64,000 nucleotides of DNA from NCBI GenBank assembly GCA_025618425.1, contig CM046836.1:27298790-27362789 (forward strand), written 5' to 3'. Below the pieces are notes generated by a model, which did no database searches, was not told where the DNA came from, and worked only from the letters and a program-made list of their open reading frames with translations. The position numbers were made by a program, and so were the translations under genes. Position 1 is the first letter of the stretch. Each line of letters begins with the position of its first letter. This document shows, one piece after another, positions 1-9,989 of the stretch. This DNA is from Heliocidaris tuberculata (lineage: Eukaryota > Echinodermata > Echinoidea > Camarodonta > Echinometridae).

Positions 1-275
1 ATCATATTGGAAAATTCAGACAATCAAAAGCTCTGGCACATTAATGTGAAATTTCATTGTCGGGAGAGAAATTTCTTCTTGGATTTAATCTGATGTTTAC
101 CTTGCTGATTAAAAAAAAAAAAATCCTCTGATTTTACATAGTACATGAAGTTCTGAATAGTTAAATTGTACAGAAAAAAAAAACACCTAGAGTTCCATGA
201 CTCGCAGCACTGTTCCATTGTAGTTACCCGTAACATCGGGATACGCTCGCATTATTTTATAATCGACTTATGCAG
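1..275. other. AT-rich flank, no gene seen
   Basis: No coding signal or family was recognised. The last six bases (270-275, ATGCAG) are the left copy of the target duplication of the foldback element that follows. Confidence 0.5.
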
Positions 276-859
276 TATGGCACGCCATTAGGGAATTAAA
301 TATAATTGTTCAACATCAATACAAAATATATTTCACTTTAACAAATATATATTTATCTTTAACAAAACCATTTCACTCCAGTCATTATATATTTCACTCT
401 GCGTGTACATTCCTCTCGTATAATATACATGTGCGTACTGTGCGTCGAAATCATTCCTCTTTCACCAAAACCATTTCACTGTGATAAAAACCATTTCACT
501 CTGAAAAAAAATACGTTCCTCTTTTTTCTCGGCCTAAAGGTGGCGCTATAGCCGGCTAGCTCGCGCTACCACACGTGCCCGGCGCAGCGCAATCGAATCC
601 TATCCTCGAATCCTATCCAATTTCTGAACGCGACGTCGACGTTACTCCCCATCCTCAGGGTGTCGCTAGAACATTTTGAATGGGGGGGGGGGGGGGGGGG
701 GTGACACCCAAATTTGCTGACAAATATTTAGGGTGTGACACCCAAATTTGCCGACGAAAATGCTGCACCTTAATCTCTCCCCCCCCCCCCACACACAAAT
801 AGCAATAAAAGAAAATCGCAGATGTAGACAGGGGGGTCGCTAGGGAGGGGGTGGGGAAG

Positions 860-1010
860 GGGTGTGGGGGAAAGGGAAGAGGAAAGATGAAAGGAAAAGA
901 AGAAAAGAGAAAGGAGAAGAAAAAAAGAAAAGGGAAAGAAAGGGGGAAAAAAGAGGGAAATGAGAAGGAAAAGAAAAGGAAAGGAAAGAAAAAGAGGGGG
1001 AAAATGGCAT
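860..1010 (+). repeat. Polypurine tract in left arm of foldback
   Basis: About 150 bases of almost pure A/G (AAGGAAA/GGGAAAG type). The mirror-image polypyrimidine tract lies in the right arm. Open frames here are low-complexity Lys/Glu/Gly strings and are not genes. Confidence 0.8.
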
Positions 1011-1797
1011 TATTTTTTGGTCGCTCGCACGTTCACTGGAATTTCAATACTTTAATATTAAAGGCGTCCCCTTCAGCAGTGGGCTGCAACCCCCCCCCCC
1101 CCCCCACCCCGCCGTTTTTCAAAGTTCCGATATTCATATTCGGGTAGCAAGGTGTTAGAATATCCAAATATTTGTGAAGCAAGGTTCCCAGATAATAATA
1201 TTATGTAACTTTTGTTTGTAACTTCTGTACGTTTTCACTCTTGCTCGCCCGCAAGAACATTGGAATTTTAATATTCGGGCAAAAAGCGTCCCCGTCCCGT
1301 TGTATATTGAAAAGTTGGAAATAAATGTGCTTAAACTGAAACTGAAACTAATATGTAATCGTGTATTCACAGGCGTAGCCAGGATTTTTCAATGGGGAGG
1401 AGGGGGGGGGGGCAGACGTGAAGGATCCAACCGCGTAGCCCGGATTTCATTTTAGGGGGCGGTTGTGAGCACGCTAAGCGTGCGAAATTGGTGATGAGGG
1501 GTGGGTGCAGGGAGGGAGGGGGAAGTTTCCCCCCTCCCGCGCGAAGCGCGAAAGCTGTGACGTTTTAGCAAATTTGAAAGATCCCATTGCCGTAGGGAAG
1601 CCTTTTGCCCGAATATCAACCGTTCAATTTCTAAATGTTTGCGAGCGAGCGAGCAAAATTAAAAAAAAAAAATTCGTCGTGAAAATGCACAGAAGTTACA
1701 TACACACATAGGCGTAGCCAGGGGGCCCATTAAAAAATAAAACGAGAGCGAAAAAGCGGTGGAAGTGAGAGGAAAAAGTCTTAAAAGGCGCTATACA

Positions 1798-2252
1798 AGC
1801 CGTTATTCTCTCAAAATTTGCTAGAACGCCAAAGTTCCCCCCCCCCCCGGGAAGGGGGAAATAACTCCCCTCCCTGCACCCATCCCTGATGCATACAGTG
1901 CAATGTTGAGTCCAAATAATTGAAAAGCAGTCCGGGCGTCGAACTATAACTTTCCACCTAAAAAAATTGTTTGCTACGAGCCGTTATCTTTCTCTCAAAT
2001 TTGCTATAAAAAATAAGAGCTTTCGCGCTTCGCGCGGGAGGGGGGAAATTCCCCCTCCCTGCACCCACCCCTGTTACATACAGTACAGTGTTGCGTCCAA
2101 ATAATTGAAAAGCATCCCGGGCGTCGAACTAACTTTCCGTCTAAAAAAAAGGTGCTAGCCGTTATCTTTCTCTCAAATTTGCTAAAACGTCAGAGCTTTC
2201 GCGCTTCGCGCGGGAGGGGAAATACTTCCCCCTCCCTCCCTGCACCCACCCC
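1798..2252 (+). repeat. Tandem repeat, about 180-bp unit, 2.5 copies
   Basis: Units start near 1798, 1978 and 2157, each beginning with a variant of GCCGTTATCTTTCTCTCAAA. Each runs through a palindromic GGGGGAAA/TTCCCCC segment, CCTCCCTGCACCCA, a CAAATAATTGAAAAGCA block and CGGGCGTCGAACTA. The third copy is partial. This forms the spacer at the centre of the foldback, and its end is repeated inverted in the left arm near 1500-1576. Confidence 0.75.
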
Positions 2253-2604
2253 TAGTCATCACCAATTTCGCACGCTTCGCGTGCTCACAACCGCCCCTCT
2301 AAAATGAAATCCTGGCTACGCGGTTGGATCCTTCACGTCTGCCCCCCCCCCCCCCCCATTGAAAAATCCTGGCTACGCCTGTGCATACACAAGTTACATA
2401 ATATTATTATCTGGGAACCTTGCAATGCTTCACAAAAATTGGATAATCAAGCACCTCGCTGCCCGAATATGAATATCGGAACTTTTGAAAATCCTCGGGA
2501 AGGAAGGAGGGGGGGGGGGGGGGGCTGCAGCCCATTGTTGAAGGGGGACGCCTTTAATATTAAAGTATTGAAATTCCAGTGTTCTTGTGAGAGAGCAAGA
2601 ATAA

Positions 2605-2800
2605 TGCCATTTCCCCCCTTCTTTTTCTTTCCTTCCCTTTTCTTTTCCTTCTTTTTTCCCCCTTTTCTTTTTTTTTTCCTTTCCTTTCCCTTTTCTTTTT
2701 TCTTATCTTTTTTTTCTCCTTTCTCTTTTCTCCTTTTCCTTTATCTTTACTCTTCCCTTTCCCTTTTTTCCCCTCCTTTTTTTTTTTTTTTTTTTTTTTT
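2605..2800 (+). repeat. Polypyrimidine tract in right arm of foldback
   Basis: A C/T tract of nearly 200 bases ending in a long T run, complementary to the purine tract at 860-1010 but longer. It gives open frames on both strands that are low-complexity artefacts. Confidence 0.8.
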
Positions 2801-3384
2801 GCCGACAGAGGCGGCGCATTTGCCGACAAAAAATTTGAGTGGGGGTGTGACACCCTCACACCCCTCCCCCCACCTCCTCCCTAGCGACCCCCCTGTCTAC
2901 ATCTGCGATTTTCTTTTATTGTTATTTGTGTGTGTGGGGGGGGGGGGGGAGATTAAGGTCCAGCATTTTTGTCGGTAAATTTGGGTGTCACCCCCCCTTC
3001 CCCCCCCCCCCCCCCCATTCAAAATGTTCTAGCGACACCCCTGAGGATGGGGAATAACGTCGACGTCGCGTTCAGAAATTGGATGGGATTCGAATGCGCT
3101 GCGCCGGGCACGTGTGGTAGCGCGAGCTAGCCGGCTATAGCGCCACCTTTAGGCCGAGAAAAAAGAGGAACGGATTTTTTCTTTCAGAGTGAAATGGTTT
3201 TTATCGCAGTGAAATGGTTTTGGTGAAAGAGGAATGATTTCTACGCACAGTACGCACATGTATATTATACAAGAGGAATGTACACGCAGGTCTAGATCGG
3301 GGTCTAGATGCATGACAAGCAAAGTTGTTTCGAGACAATAGGCCTATAAATGGAATGCATTTTTCTTTTAAAGTGGAATTTATT

Positions 3385-3780
3385 TCCTCTTGAAAGTGAA
3401 ATGATTTTTTGTGAAAAGTGAAATGATTTTTGTGAAAAGTGAAATGAATTTTTGCGAAAAGTGAAATGAATTTTTTATGAAAAGTGAAATGAAAATTTGT
3501 GAAAAGTGAAATGTATTTTTGGGAAAAGTGAAATGAAATTTTGTTAAAAGTGAAAAGGATTTTTGCGAAAAAGTGAAATGAAATTTTGTTAAAAGTGAAA
3601 TGTAATTTTGTAAAATGTGAAATGAATTTTTTTTTAAAGTGAAAAGGATTTTTGTGAAAACGTGACATGAGTATTTGTGAGAAAGTGAAATGAAATTTTG
3701 TGAAAAATGAAATATATTTGTTAAGAGTGAAATATATAATGACTGGAGTGAAATGGTTTTGTAAAAGATAAATATTTATT
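3385..3780 (+). repeat. Minisatellite, about 21-22 bp unit (AAAGTGAAATGAATTTTTGTG)
   Basis: About 17 imperfect copies of a unit close to AAAGTGAAATGAATTTTTG. The equivalent place in the left arm (near 370-400) has only one or two units, so the array expanded after the arms formed. The 155-codon minus-strand frame over this array is repeat-encoded (a Lys/Phe/His-rich period-7 peptide). Confidence 0.8.
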
Positions 3781-3854
3781 TGTTAAAGTGAAATATATTT
3801 TGTATTGATGTTGAACAATTATATTTAATTCCCTAATGGCGTGCCATAATGCAG

Positions 3855-4177
3855 TCAGCTGGACTCGAATATCTCTGCCCACAACATCTGACAACTTTCC
3901 TGTAAAGCAACGTATCTGTATTTTCTGCAAAATAGACATAAAAAGGGGCATTTTTAGAATATGAAGGGGGAATATGTAAAAGATGTACATGCAACAGATT
4001 GCTTTTCAAAATCTCTATTGCTTTCTTTTTTTGTGGATAGAATCGTTCAAAAACATGACAAGACATGTTTCAATACATGTATCAGAAATATGTTTCATTG
4101 CCACATACAAACTTGAAAGAACAAAAAATTTTGAAAGAAGAAATTTCACAAAGTATGTTCTCTATAAAATTAAGCAA

Positions 4178-4209
<32 letters not shown>

Positions 4210-4325
4210 GGGGGGGGGGGGATTCTCACTGCTCGTGTATACTTACTCCTTGTTCCGATCACCAAAGGCCTTGGATGCTTGCTGCTACCTTTCAGTCTGC
4301 TCCATCCATCCGATGAATAGAGGGA
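3855..4325. other. No gene recognised
   Basis: Ordinary AT-rich sequence with a (CAAAA)n stretch and a dG run near 4188-4221. Open frames are short and without recognisable features. It presumably includes the 3' UTR and downstream sequence of the minus-strand gene that ends at 4326. Confidence 0.4.
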
Positions 4326-4491
4326 TCATGGGATGGCGTTGATAATTGCCGCTTCGAACTCTTCAATGTTAGTCAGACACCGACTACCAAGCGCATTTGC
4401 CCATGAAGAGACTTTGGGGATCTCGTGGCAGCATTTGCAGTCTCCTGCAGTGAAAGATGGCTTTACATGGCAGTGGCCACCACATAGGTAC
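4326..4491 (-). CDS. Terminal exon with P2X7 cytoplasmic-domain-like Cys-rich motif
   Basis: On the minus strand a splice acceptor (TTCATTCAG) precedes 54 codons ending in TGA at 4326-4328. The peptide contains CGGHC, then GDCKCCHEIPKV, then SRCLTNIEEFEAAIIN. That order (CxxxC, then [E/D]C-x-CC-x-E, then RC[I/L]T....F) is the pattern I know from the zinc-binding cytoplasmic C-terminal domain of P2X7 receptors. The same domain is also common as a small stand-alone protein in marine invertebrates. The second half matches well. The first cysteine pair is less canonical (YLCGGHC rather than WCxCGxC). The incoming phase (one base, then TAC) fits the acidic exon upstream at 5732-5879. There are no transmembrane segments, so this is not a complete channel. 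Function in stand-alone proteins is not established. Family assignment is from motif memory only. Confidence 0.55.
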
Positions 4492-4751
4492 CTGAATGAA
4501 TTGATAGGAGAAAGAAAATCAGCCTATCTTCTTTTTTTCCCCTTTTAGATCTATCGTACACTCAGTTGCACAAAACAGGCGAGGTTACTACAACATGACT
4601 ATTGTGATCCAAGACAAAAGTCTTTCAAATTTTAAGAGCAATTTCTTCTTATTTTCTTTTATAGATCCATATCTATAATGATTCATTACAAAGTCGATAC
4701 TCTGTGTAAAATTCACATCAGTCAGCTGCAAAATGTTTAAAAAATGACCAG

Positions 4752-5073
4752 GGGGGTATTTCATAAAGCTGTTCGTAAAGTTACGCATGACTTACGAACG
4801 ACTTGAATATGAAGTGCCAGATAGGATGCCCAAAGTTTTTCCTGACGTTTTAACAAAGTGTGACTGTATTTCCAATAACCTCAATTAAATTATGGCAAAA
4901 AATATACTTTGCATTAAAAATGTTTTTTGTATAATAAAACTGTTAATCTACATCTGCACAGTTCAACTATAGTTCATGGAGTTAAAAATTATTGAGCATC
5001 CCATTTGCCTTGTCATATTTGAGTCATTCGTAAAGTCATGCGTAACTTTACGAACAGCTTTATGAAACACCCC
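4752..5073. mobile_element. MITE, 322 bp, CAG target duplication
   Basis: The inverted termini begin GGGGGTATTTCATAAAGCTG and run about 47 bases with few mismatches (the right end is GGGGGTGTTTCATAAAGCTG when reverse-complemented). CAG flanks both ends (4749-4751, 5074-5076). The 3-bp CWG-type duplication suggests PIF/Harbinger-like mobilisation. No coding capacity. It sits in what would be the intron between the two P2X7-like-domain exons. Confidence 0.8.
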
Positions 5074-5731
5074 CAGGGGTCCTTATATATATGCACCTTG
5101 CAAATACGCGCAATGTGATGAATTCAATGCGACCATTTTCTAAATGTGACTGAGGTGTGAGCAATGAGAATACCATTGATGTTCGCCATAAAGAATGAGT
5201 CAAACCAATTTTACTTTATTTTCTGGCATATCATCATAACTTGGAAATCGGGGTGAAATTCACATCAGTCAGCTTCAACATCAAGAATTACATTCATTTA
5301 CTAAGTGTGCCTCTAGAACCCTTTTATTTTGTCGAACAAAGTTTGATACGAGCCTGACTGGCATCGATATCGACCTGAAAATATAACAGTTGACTAACTT
5401 ATTGACATTTGTCCATCAATTTAACTTAAGAATATGTAGAACTAAGATATATCAAAGCAATAGACAAAACGGTTTTACCATAAAATAAAATGACTTTTTA
5501 CAATTTTGGCCGCTGAAAATAGTTGTGTAGCTTCGTCTTTGACTCGAGTTTCAGTTTTGGTCCCCCAGACTGAAGTCTAACAACAAACTCAAATGTTAAC
5601 GTTAGATGTATAAAAGAAAAATTCACAAAAATTCAGCTACAGACACGTTTTCCACTTACTAATTATTGTTCAGTAGACGTTAAGGATCAATATCCTGACG
5701 AGAATCATCACCCTCGTCTCTTGGCATTCAC
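5074..5731. other. Presumed intron sequence, minus strand
   Basis: Between the two minus-strand exon candidates. A good minus-strand acceptor (TTATATTTTCAG) occurs near 5376, followed by 16 open codons and a stop. It could be an alternative last exon, but nothing in its peptide is recognisable. Confidence 0.3.
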
Positions 5732-5879
5732 CCGTGGTACTCATTGCTACATTGCAGGGACGTCGACGACTCCTTCATTTGCTCTCCAAATTCTTCATCA
5801 TTTTCTCCTCCACTTTCGTCCTCCCAATTTCCATCGTCCTCGTCTGCACTCTCGTCCCTTTCTCCTTCATCATTTTCGT
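5732..5879 (-). CDS. Acidic exon candidate upstream of the P2X7-like exon
   Basis: 148 bases open on the minus strand, encoding a strongly acidic stretch (Asp/Glu/Asn/Gly-rich, with runs such as DENDEGERDESADEDDGNWE) ending ..SSTSLQCSNEYH. A donor (GG|GTGAAT) follows. Its trailing two bases complete a Gly codon with the first base of the exon at 4491, so the two join in frame. Acidic, low-complexity N-terminal parts are common in proteins with the P2X7-type Cys-rich domain. The acceptor (TTCATTGAG) is weak and the composition is simple, so a chance open stretch is possible. No start codon exon was found further upstream. Confidence 0.35.
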
Positions 5880-6781
5880 CTCAATGAACTATTCAAAATC
5901 CATAGGAAAATCGTTTTGGTCAAGTTTTCCCCAGCCATTTGATATGTGTTTAGATCGAACGAGAAAAAGTATACAAAAACAGCTGTGCGACGTGCTACAA
6001 GCCAAACGACCGGATCTACTTTATTGAGTAAACGCACAGTCTCACCGAAGTTGACACACAAAAACAATTACATGGTGAAAATATCGTCTAATAGCGCATC
6101 GTTGGCATGTTTATGTCATAATTCTGAAAAAGGAAATTCATACCATAAAATATAAGGAGAAGTTGAAGAATTGTACATTGAGCGATGACATATTGGACTT
6201 TTCAGCCTTTGAAACAAAATAAGTAGATATTCGTATCATACTACACATGCTTCTCTATGGAAAATCCGGGTATGTACTATTCTCCCCCCCCCCCCCCCCC
6301 CCCCCCCTCCTGACGTCGCAAATGTTGGACCTGTTTCGTGACTGGTTTTCTAGGCAAAGAGAGGATGCTATTTTTCGACACTTCAAGTGCGATGTCCAAA
6401 AGCCAGAATAGTTTCGTGATATTTTTCGTATTAAAATGAACAACTTTAAATTGACATATGCAAGCCGTAGATGCCAAATTTATAGACATTTATTATCTTC
6501 GTATGCCTACTTTTATAGCGCACTCTATGGCACACACCAAATGTGATTCTCGTTGTCAAACAAGAAGCGTATCCACCAAAACAGATGCGCATGCGCGTAC
6601 ATACTGGGGTCATGTCAGGGTCATTTGTACCACTTATCAATTACGATCTGGCTTATTTTGGCCTATTCGGTTTCCTATATCATGTTACATTATATCATAC
6701 TATATCATATTGTATGATATTATATATGTTATGTGTACTTGCCCAACAAAGTAACACACTTCATATTATGTCCATCCAGAA
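5880..6781. other. No gene recognised; dC homopolymer at 6284-6307
   Basis: Mixed unique sequence with one dC run of about 23 and a stretch of ATATC/ATATG near 6675-6725. Short open frames on both strands show no recognisable domain. Confidence 0.4.
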
Positions 6782-7080
6782 ATGAGTTGACTGAACTCAA
6801 CTCTGTGTATCCCACGGCAGGCGCTGCGACTACCTCCCGCCCACGCCCCCGTCCAATATTCATCGGCTTTTCCACCTACATCGAGAAGGAGAAAAGCAGG
6901 AAGGGTCTAGCGACATACTTTAAGGATCACACATTTGATGGCAATGCAAAGTATTTTGTTTCCGATAATTATTCTCGCCGTGTGCTGCATTTGAGAAAAG
7001 AGAACTTCCCTGAGCTAATCCGTCTTCGTAAAGAAGGGAAACATGCTTATATGGTGTACCCTGCCACGATCCGAGTATGA
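6782..7080 (+). pseudogene. LINE ORF1-like C-terminal fragment (or an exon derived from one)
   Basis: An open stretch ends at TGA 7078-7080 and includes RPRPIFIGFSTYIEKEKSRK, then VSDNYSRRVLHLRKENFPEL and GKHAYMVYPATIRV. Motif order and spacing resemble the C-terminal part of L1-type ORF1 proteins (RP-hydrophobic strand, a basic middle, then a ..YPA.LRV-like end). It lies upstream of an L1/Tx1-type ORF2 in the same orientation, so it is probably the ORF1 remnant of that element, with about 1.2 kb of extra sequence between them. The 5' part is missing. The open stretch is preceded by an acceptor-like GTCCATCCAG, so a host exon cannot be excluded. Confidence 0.4.
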
Positions 7081-8277
7081 GATTCGCGTTTAACTTCATA
7101 TTTTTGCTAAGGTATTCTATGTTTTGTAAATAAGTATTAGAGTATGCTGCGCAGCTCTGTTGTCACCTTTTTTTTTATTGTATGTTTTATTAAATCAAAA
7201 GACAAAAATCAAAATATTTACATGTCATCAACAATGATTGGTACACAACAAAAAAAGATTTAAAAAATAAATAAGTAAATAAAAATTAAAAAAGTGACAA
7301 GAAATAGAAGATATATTATATTTAAACCAATAAAAATATTATAGTCATTATAGTGAGCAGATCGAAGCCACCGAGAAAAAAAACACAACAGAATACTGTT
7401 TATTAAAATTGCGCATGGGCAGTCCCCCTAGCTGCCAAGACCCATTGCATCCTGTCAAGGGCCATCGAAGCCTGGACACGCTCCACAAAAACTTTTGTCA
7501 CATTTTGATTCCTTTATATGCGAAATGGATGTAACAAGTAACAGCACGCGCTCCTATGTTTTAGATATGGTTATACTACTCTATCCATGGTTTCAGATAA
7601 TATTTGCAAAAGATGTTTGTTTGTGCGGAGCTATGCAAAACGCTTGGAGAAATCTTGTAAATTATATGGTGTTTATATGGGCTCCTAGCTACGGTTGCAA
7701 TTTTCATTCCCATTTTTCATGTGATAAAGCTTGTTTGTGATCGCCCATGTGGAACTTCTCTGGATATCTTCGAGGACTTCACCTATTTCTCGACCTTGCC
7801 TTGCAAACTATATGTATTTCTATAGTTTTATTGTCAGTATATAGCTCAGTTGTTGTTGTTTTTTTGTTTTTTTTTTTTTTTTTTTTTCTCGTTGCAAGTA
7901 AACTTCGTTCTTGCACATGTTTATCTCATGCTTAATTTTGCCTTTTATGTACATTGTACCTTTAGTTTGTTTAATGGTGGATGTAGATACACTTCTCCAT
8001 AACAAGAGTTAAAAGTTTCCATCAATCAGTGATTACACTCATATTGAAAGTAGCTTTCCAAGCTTAGCCTTAAATTGTCTCCCGCTCCCACAACCCTTAG
8101 CTATAGCTGTGAAATATCTTGAGGCTTTGGTTGGGTTGTGTTTTGTGTTTTTACACCATGTTTGTTATTACTTTGTCTGTTACTATTCACTCTTCGTGTA
8201 GTCTTGTGGTCTTTGTATTTTGTCAACAAGGTCAAACTATTTTTGCCAGTCATATGTCTGATTATTAATTCTCTCTT
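7081..8277. other. Inter-ORF region, no gene recognised
   Basis: AT-rich, with A-rich stretches (7200-7300) suggestive of an insertion in the opposite orientation, and a T run near 7860-7890. An 81-codon frame at 7495-7737 has no recognised domain. Confidence 0.35.
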
Positions 8278-9440
8278 ATGTCAATTAGAATAAGCTCTTT
8301 TAACTGTAGAGGGATACAAGATAGATTCAAAAGGAAGAAAATTTCTACATTTTTACATCAGAGGAAATAAGATATTATCCTGTTACAGGAGACTCATTCA
8401 GCCAAGGATAATGAACTTATTTGGGCTTGTGAATGGGGTGGATCATTTTTTAAAAATAATTCCTTTACATCGAAAGCAAGGGGGTTGCTATTTCATAGAC
8501 CTTTGTTAGATGTCAAAGTTTCAAATGTTATATTTAATAGTAATGGTAGATTTTTAATACTTGATGTTGCCATTGATGACTTATGCTTTAAATTGGTGAA
8601 TATCTATGGGCCTAATAATGATGATTCAGATTTATTTTTAGATGTGTTTTCCAAAATTGATGATGTTGATACCACTAATCTTATAGTGGGTGGAAATTTG
8701 AATCTAGCCATTGGTCCTCTGGACTATAAAGGCTCTCATTCCCACCATGCTAGCTCCAATGCAAAAGAAATGTTCTGTAATATTACTGAGGCATGCAATT
8801 TATTAGATGTTTGGCGTATCTTTCACCCCGATGAAAGAAAATATACAAGACACCAACACAATCCTATCGCTCTTTCTAGATTGGATTATATCATTATTAT
8901 TATTATTATTATTAATGATTCGGCGTCACCTGTGCCTGGGAGGGGAAAAGCGAACTGAATCACTGTAACCCTCGGGTCTCTCCTCTCTGATTGGGATGTG
9001 CAGGTGTACCACTACACCGGGGTTTCCCCCTACTCTTCATCGAATAGTGCAGTGGGTTCTTAACGTGCAAAGGTGGTGACTCTCCTCTACACGGGGCCTC
9101 CATTTAACGTCCTATCCGAGGGACGGAGTGTTTTCCACTGTAACATTGCCTGCGTCTATGAAACAGGGGAGGGGCACGTTAACACACAACGCAGACTTCA
9201 GTCATCCGCCCGGGGTGGATTCGAACCCACGATCTTTGGTTCGACAGGCAGACGCTTTACCGACTGAGCCAACTCGCCTCCTTTATTTGTCTCAAATGAT
9301 TTGATCTCTAGTGTATCTAAGTGTACAATTTCATGTGGGGTTGCTTCAGACCATTCTATTGTTGCTATATCCATAGCAACAGGTGCGCTAAAGAGGGGTA
9401 AAGGTTACTGGAAATTTAATTGTTCTTTACTTCATTCAGA
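8278..9440 (+). pseudogene. L1/Tx1-type AP endonuclease domain, interrupted
   Basis: Begins ATG at 8278 with IRISSFNCRGIQ (the N-terminal Asn of the endonuclease fold). An in-frame stop (TAA after LHQRK, about 8370) is followed by ILLQETHS (catalytic Glu). Next come LVNIYGPN, then GGNLNLAIG where a GDFN-type motif is expected (the catalytic Asp is replaced by Asn), then SRLDYI just before the SINE. After the SINE it resumes FVSNDLISS... and ASDHSIVAI (the catalytic SDH). The domain would have acted in target-primed reverse transcription but is inactivated here. Confidence 0.8.
8890..9281 (-). mobile_element. tRNA-derived SINE inserted in the LINE endonuclease
   Basis: On the minus strand the element starts at 9281 with a tRNA-like head. 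The A-box-like GAGTTGGCTCAGTCGGTAA is followed by a perfect B box (GGTTCGAATCC). A body of about 300 bp contains GGACGTTAAATGGAGGCCCC and GCACGTTAAGAACCCA, and the element ends in an (AAT)n tail at 8890-8914. The body reads like the conserved central domain shared by many invertebrate SINEs (Nin-DC/MetaSINE type, from memory). It separates SRLDYI from FVSND of the LINE, so it is younger than the LINE. Confidence 0.8.
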
Positions 9441-9989
9441 TCCAGATTTTGTACTTTTTATTAAGTCTAAGATAGCAGATTTTAAGGCAGACCATGCCAA
9501 TTCTTCTTGTAACCCACATAGCATATGGGATGTTTTTAAGTGCACAATATCAGGTTTTTGTATTCAGTACTCAGCAAGAAAAAAGAAGGAAAGAAATAAA
9601 ACAAAAGAGACTTTATAACGTGACATTGATTTTTTTGAGAAATAGTCTCTCTAATTCTTCAACTTCTCAAGCGGTTGAAGAAACTGCAGTTAAAAATAGT
9701 ATTTTAGAAAACAAAACAACAAAACAATAATTCGATCCCGTGTGAAAAAGGCTGAAGAAGGAGAAAGAAGCTCTAAGTATTTCTGTGGCTTGGAAAAGAG
9801 AAGGGGGGAAAGAAAAAATTATTTGTCAGTTGAAAGCTGGTAACCAAAATTTAATTTTTGGATAAAGACTCTATTATGAATGAGCTCCACAATTTCTATT
9901 CAAACCTACATTCCTCTGCCTGGTCACAGAACTCAGCCACTGAAGCAGACCAATATCTTGAAAATATTAATATTCCACAGTTTTCAGAA

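Larger units (their letters stand above)
276..3848. mobile_element. Giant foldback (inverted-repeat) DNA element, about 3.6 kb
   Basis: The two halves are inverted copies of each other. The left arm (about 276-1576) matches the reverse complement of the right arm (about 2173-3848), including the outermost 60-70 bases nearly exactly. The element begins TATGGCACGCCATTAGGG and ends with its complement, and each end is itself a small hairpin (ATGGC..GCCAT). It is bounded by ATGCAG at 270-275 and 3849-3854, a 6-bp target duplication. No transposase frame was seen, so it is non-autonomous. The right arm is longer because it carries a minisatellite (3385-3780) and extra polypyrimidine sequence. The central spacer is a 180-bp tandem repeat. 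The arms hold dG/dC homopolymers and modules reused elsewhere in the window. Six-bp duplications are known for Polinton/Maverick and a few cut-and-paste superfamilies, but the termini here do not let me name one. Confidence 0.85.

Noticed and set aside
851..1147. 98-codon basic frame
   Set aside because: Encoded by the polypurine tract of a repeat arm; low-complexity Lys/Glu/Gly only.
2304..2978. 224-codon frame
   Set aside because: Runs through dC runs and the pyrimidine tract of the foldback arm; Phe/Ser/Pro strings, not a protein.
3201..3668. 155-codon minus-strand frame
   Set aside because: Product of the 21-22-bp minisatellite, with a periodic peptide.
3385..3780. CRISPR-like array
   Set aside because: Repeats are contiguous with no unique spacers and the genome is eukaryotic; it is a minisatellite.
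276..3848. Polinton/Maverick assignment from the 6-bp duplication
   Set aside because: Polintons are much larger, code for a polymerase and integrase, and normally start with AG; none of that is seen.
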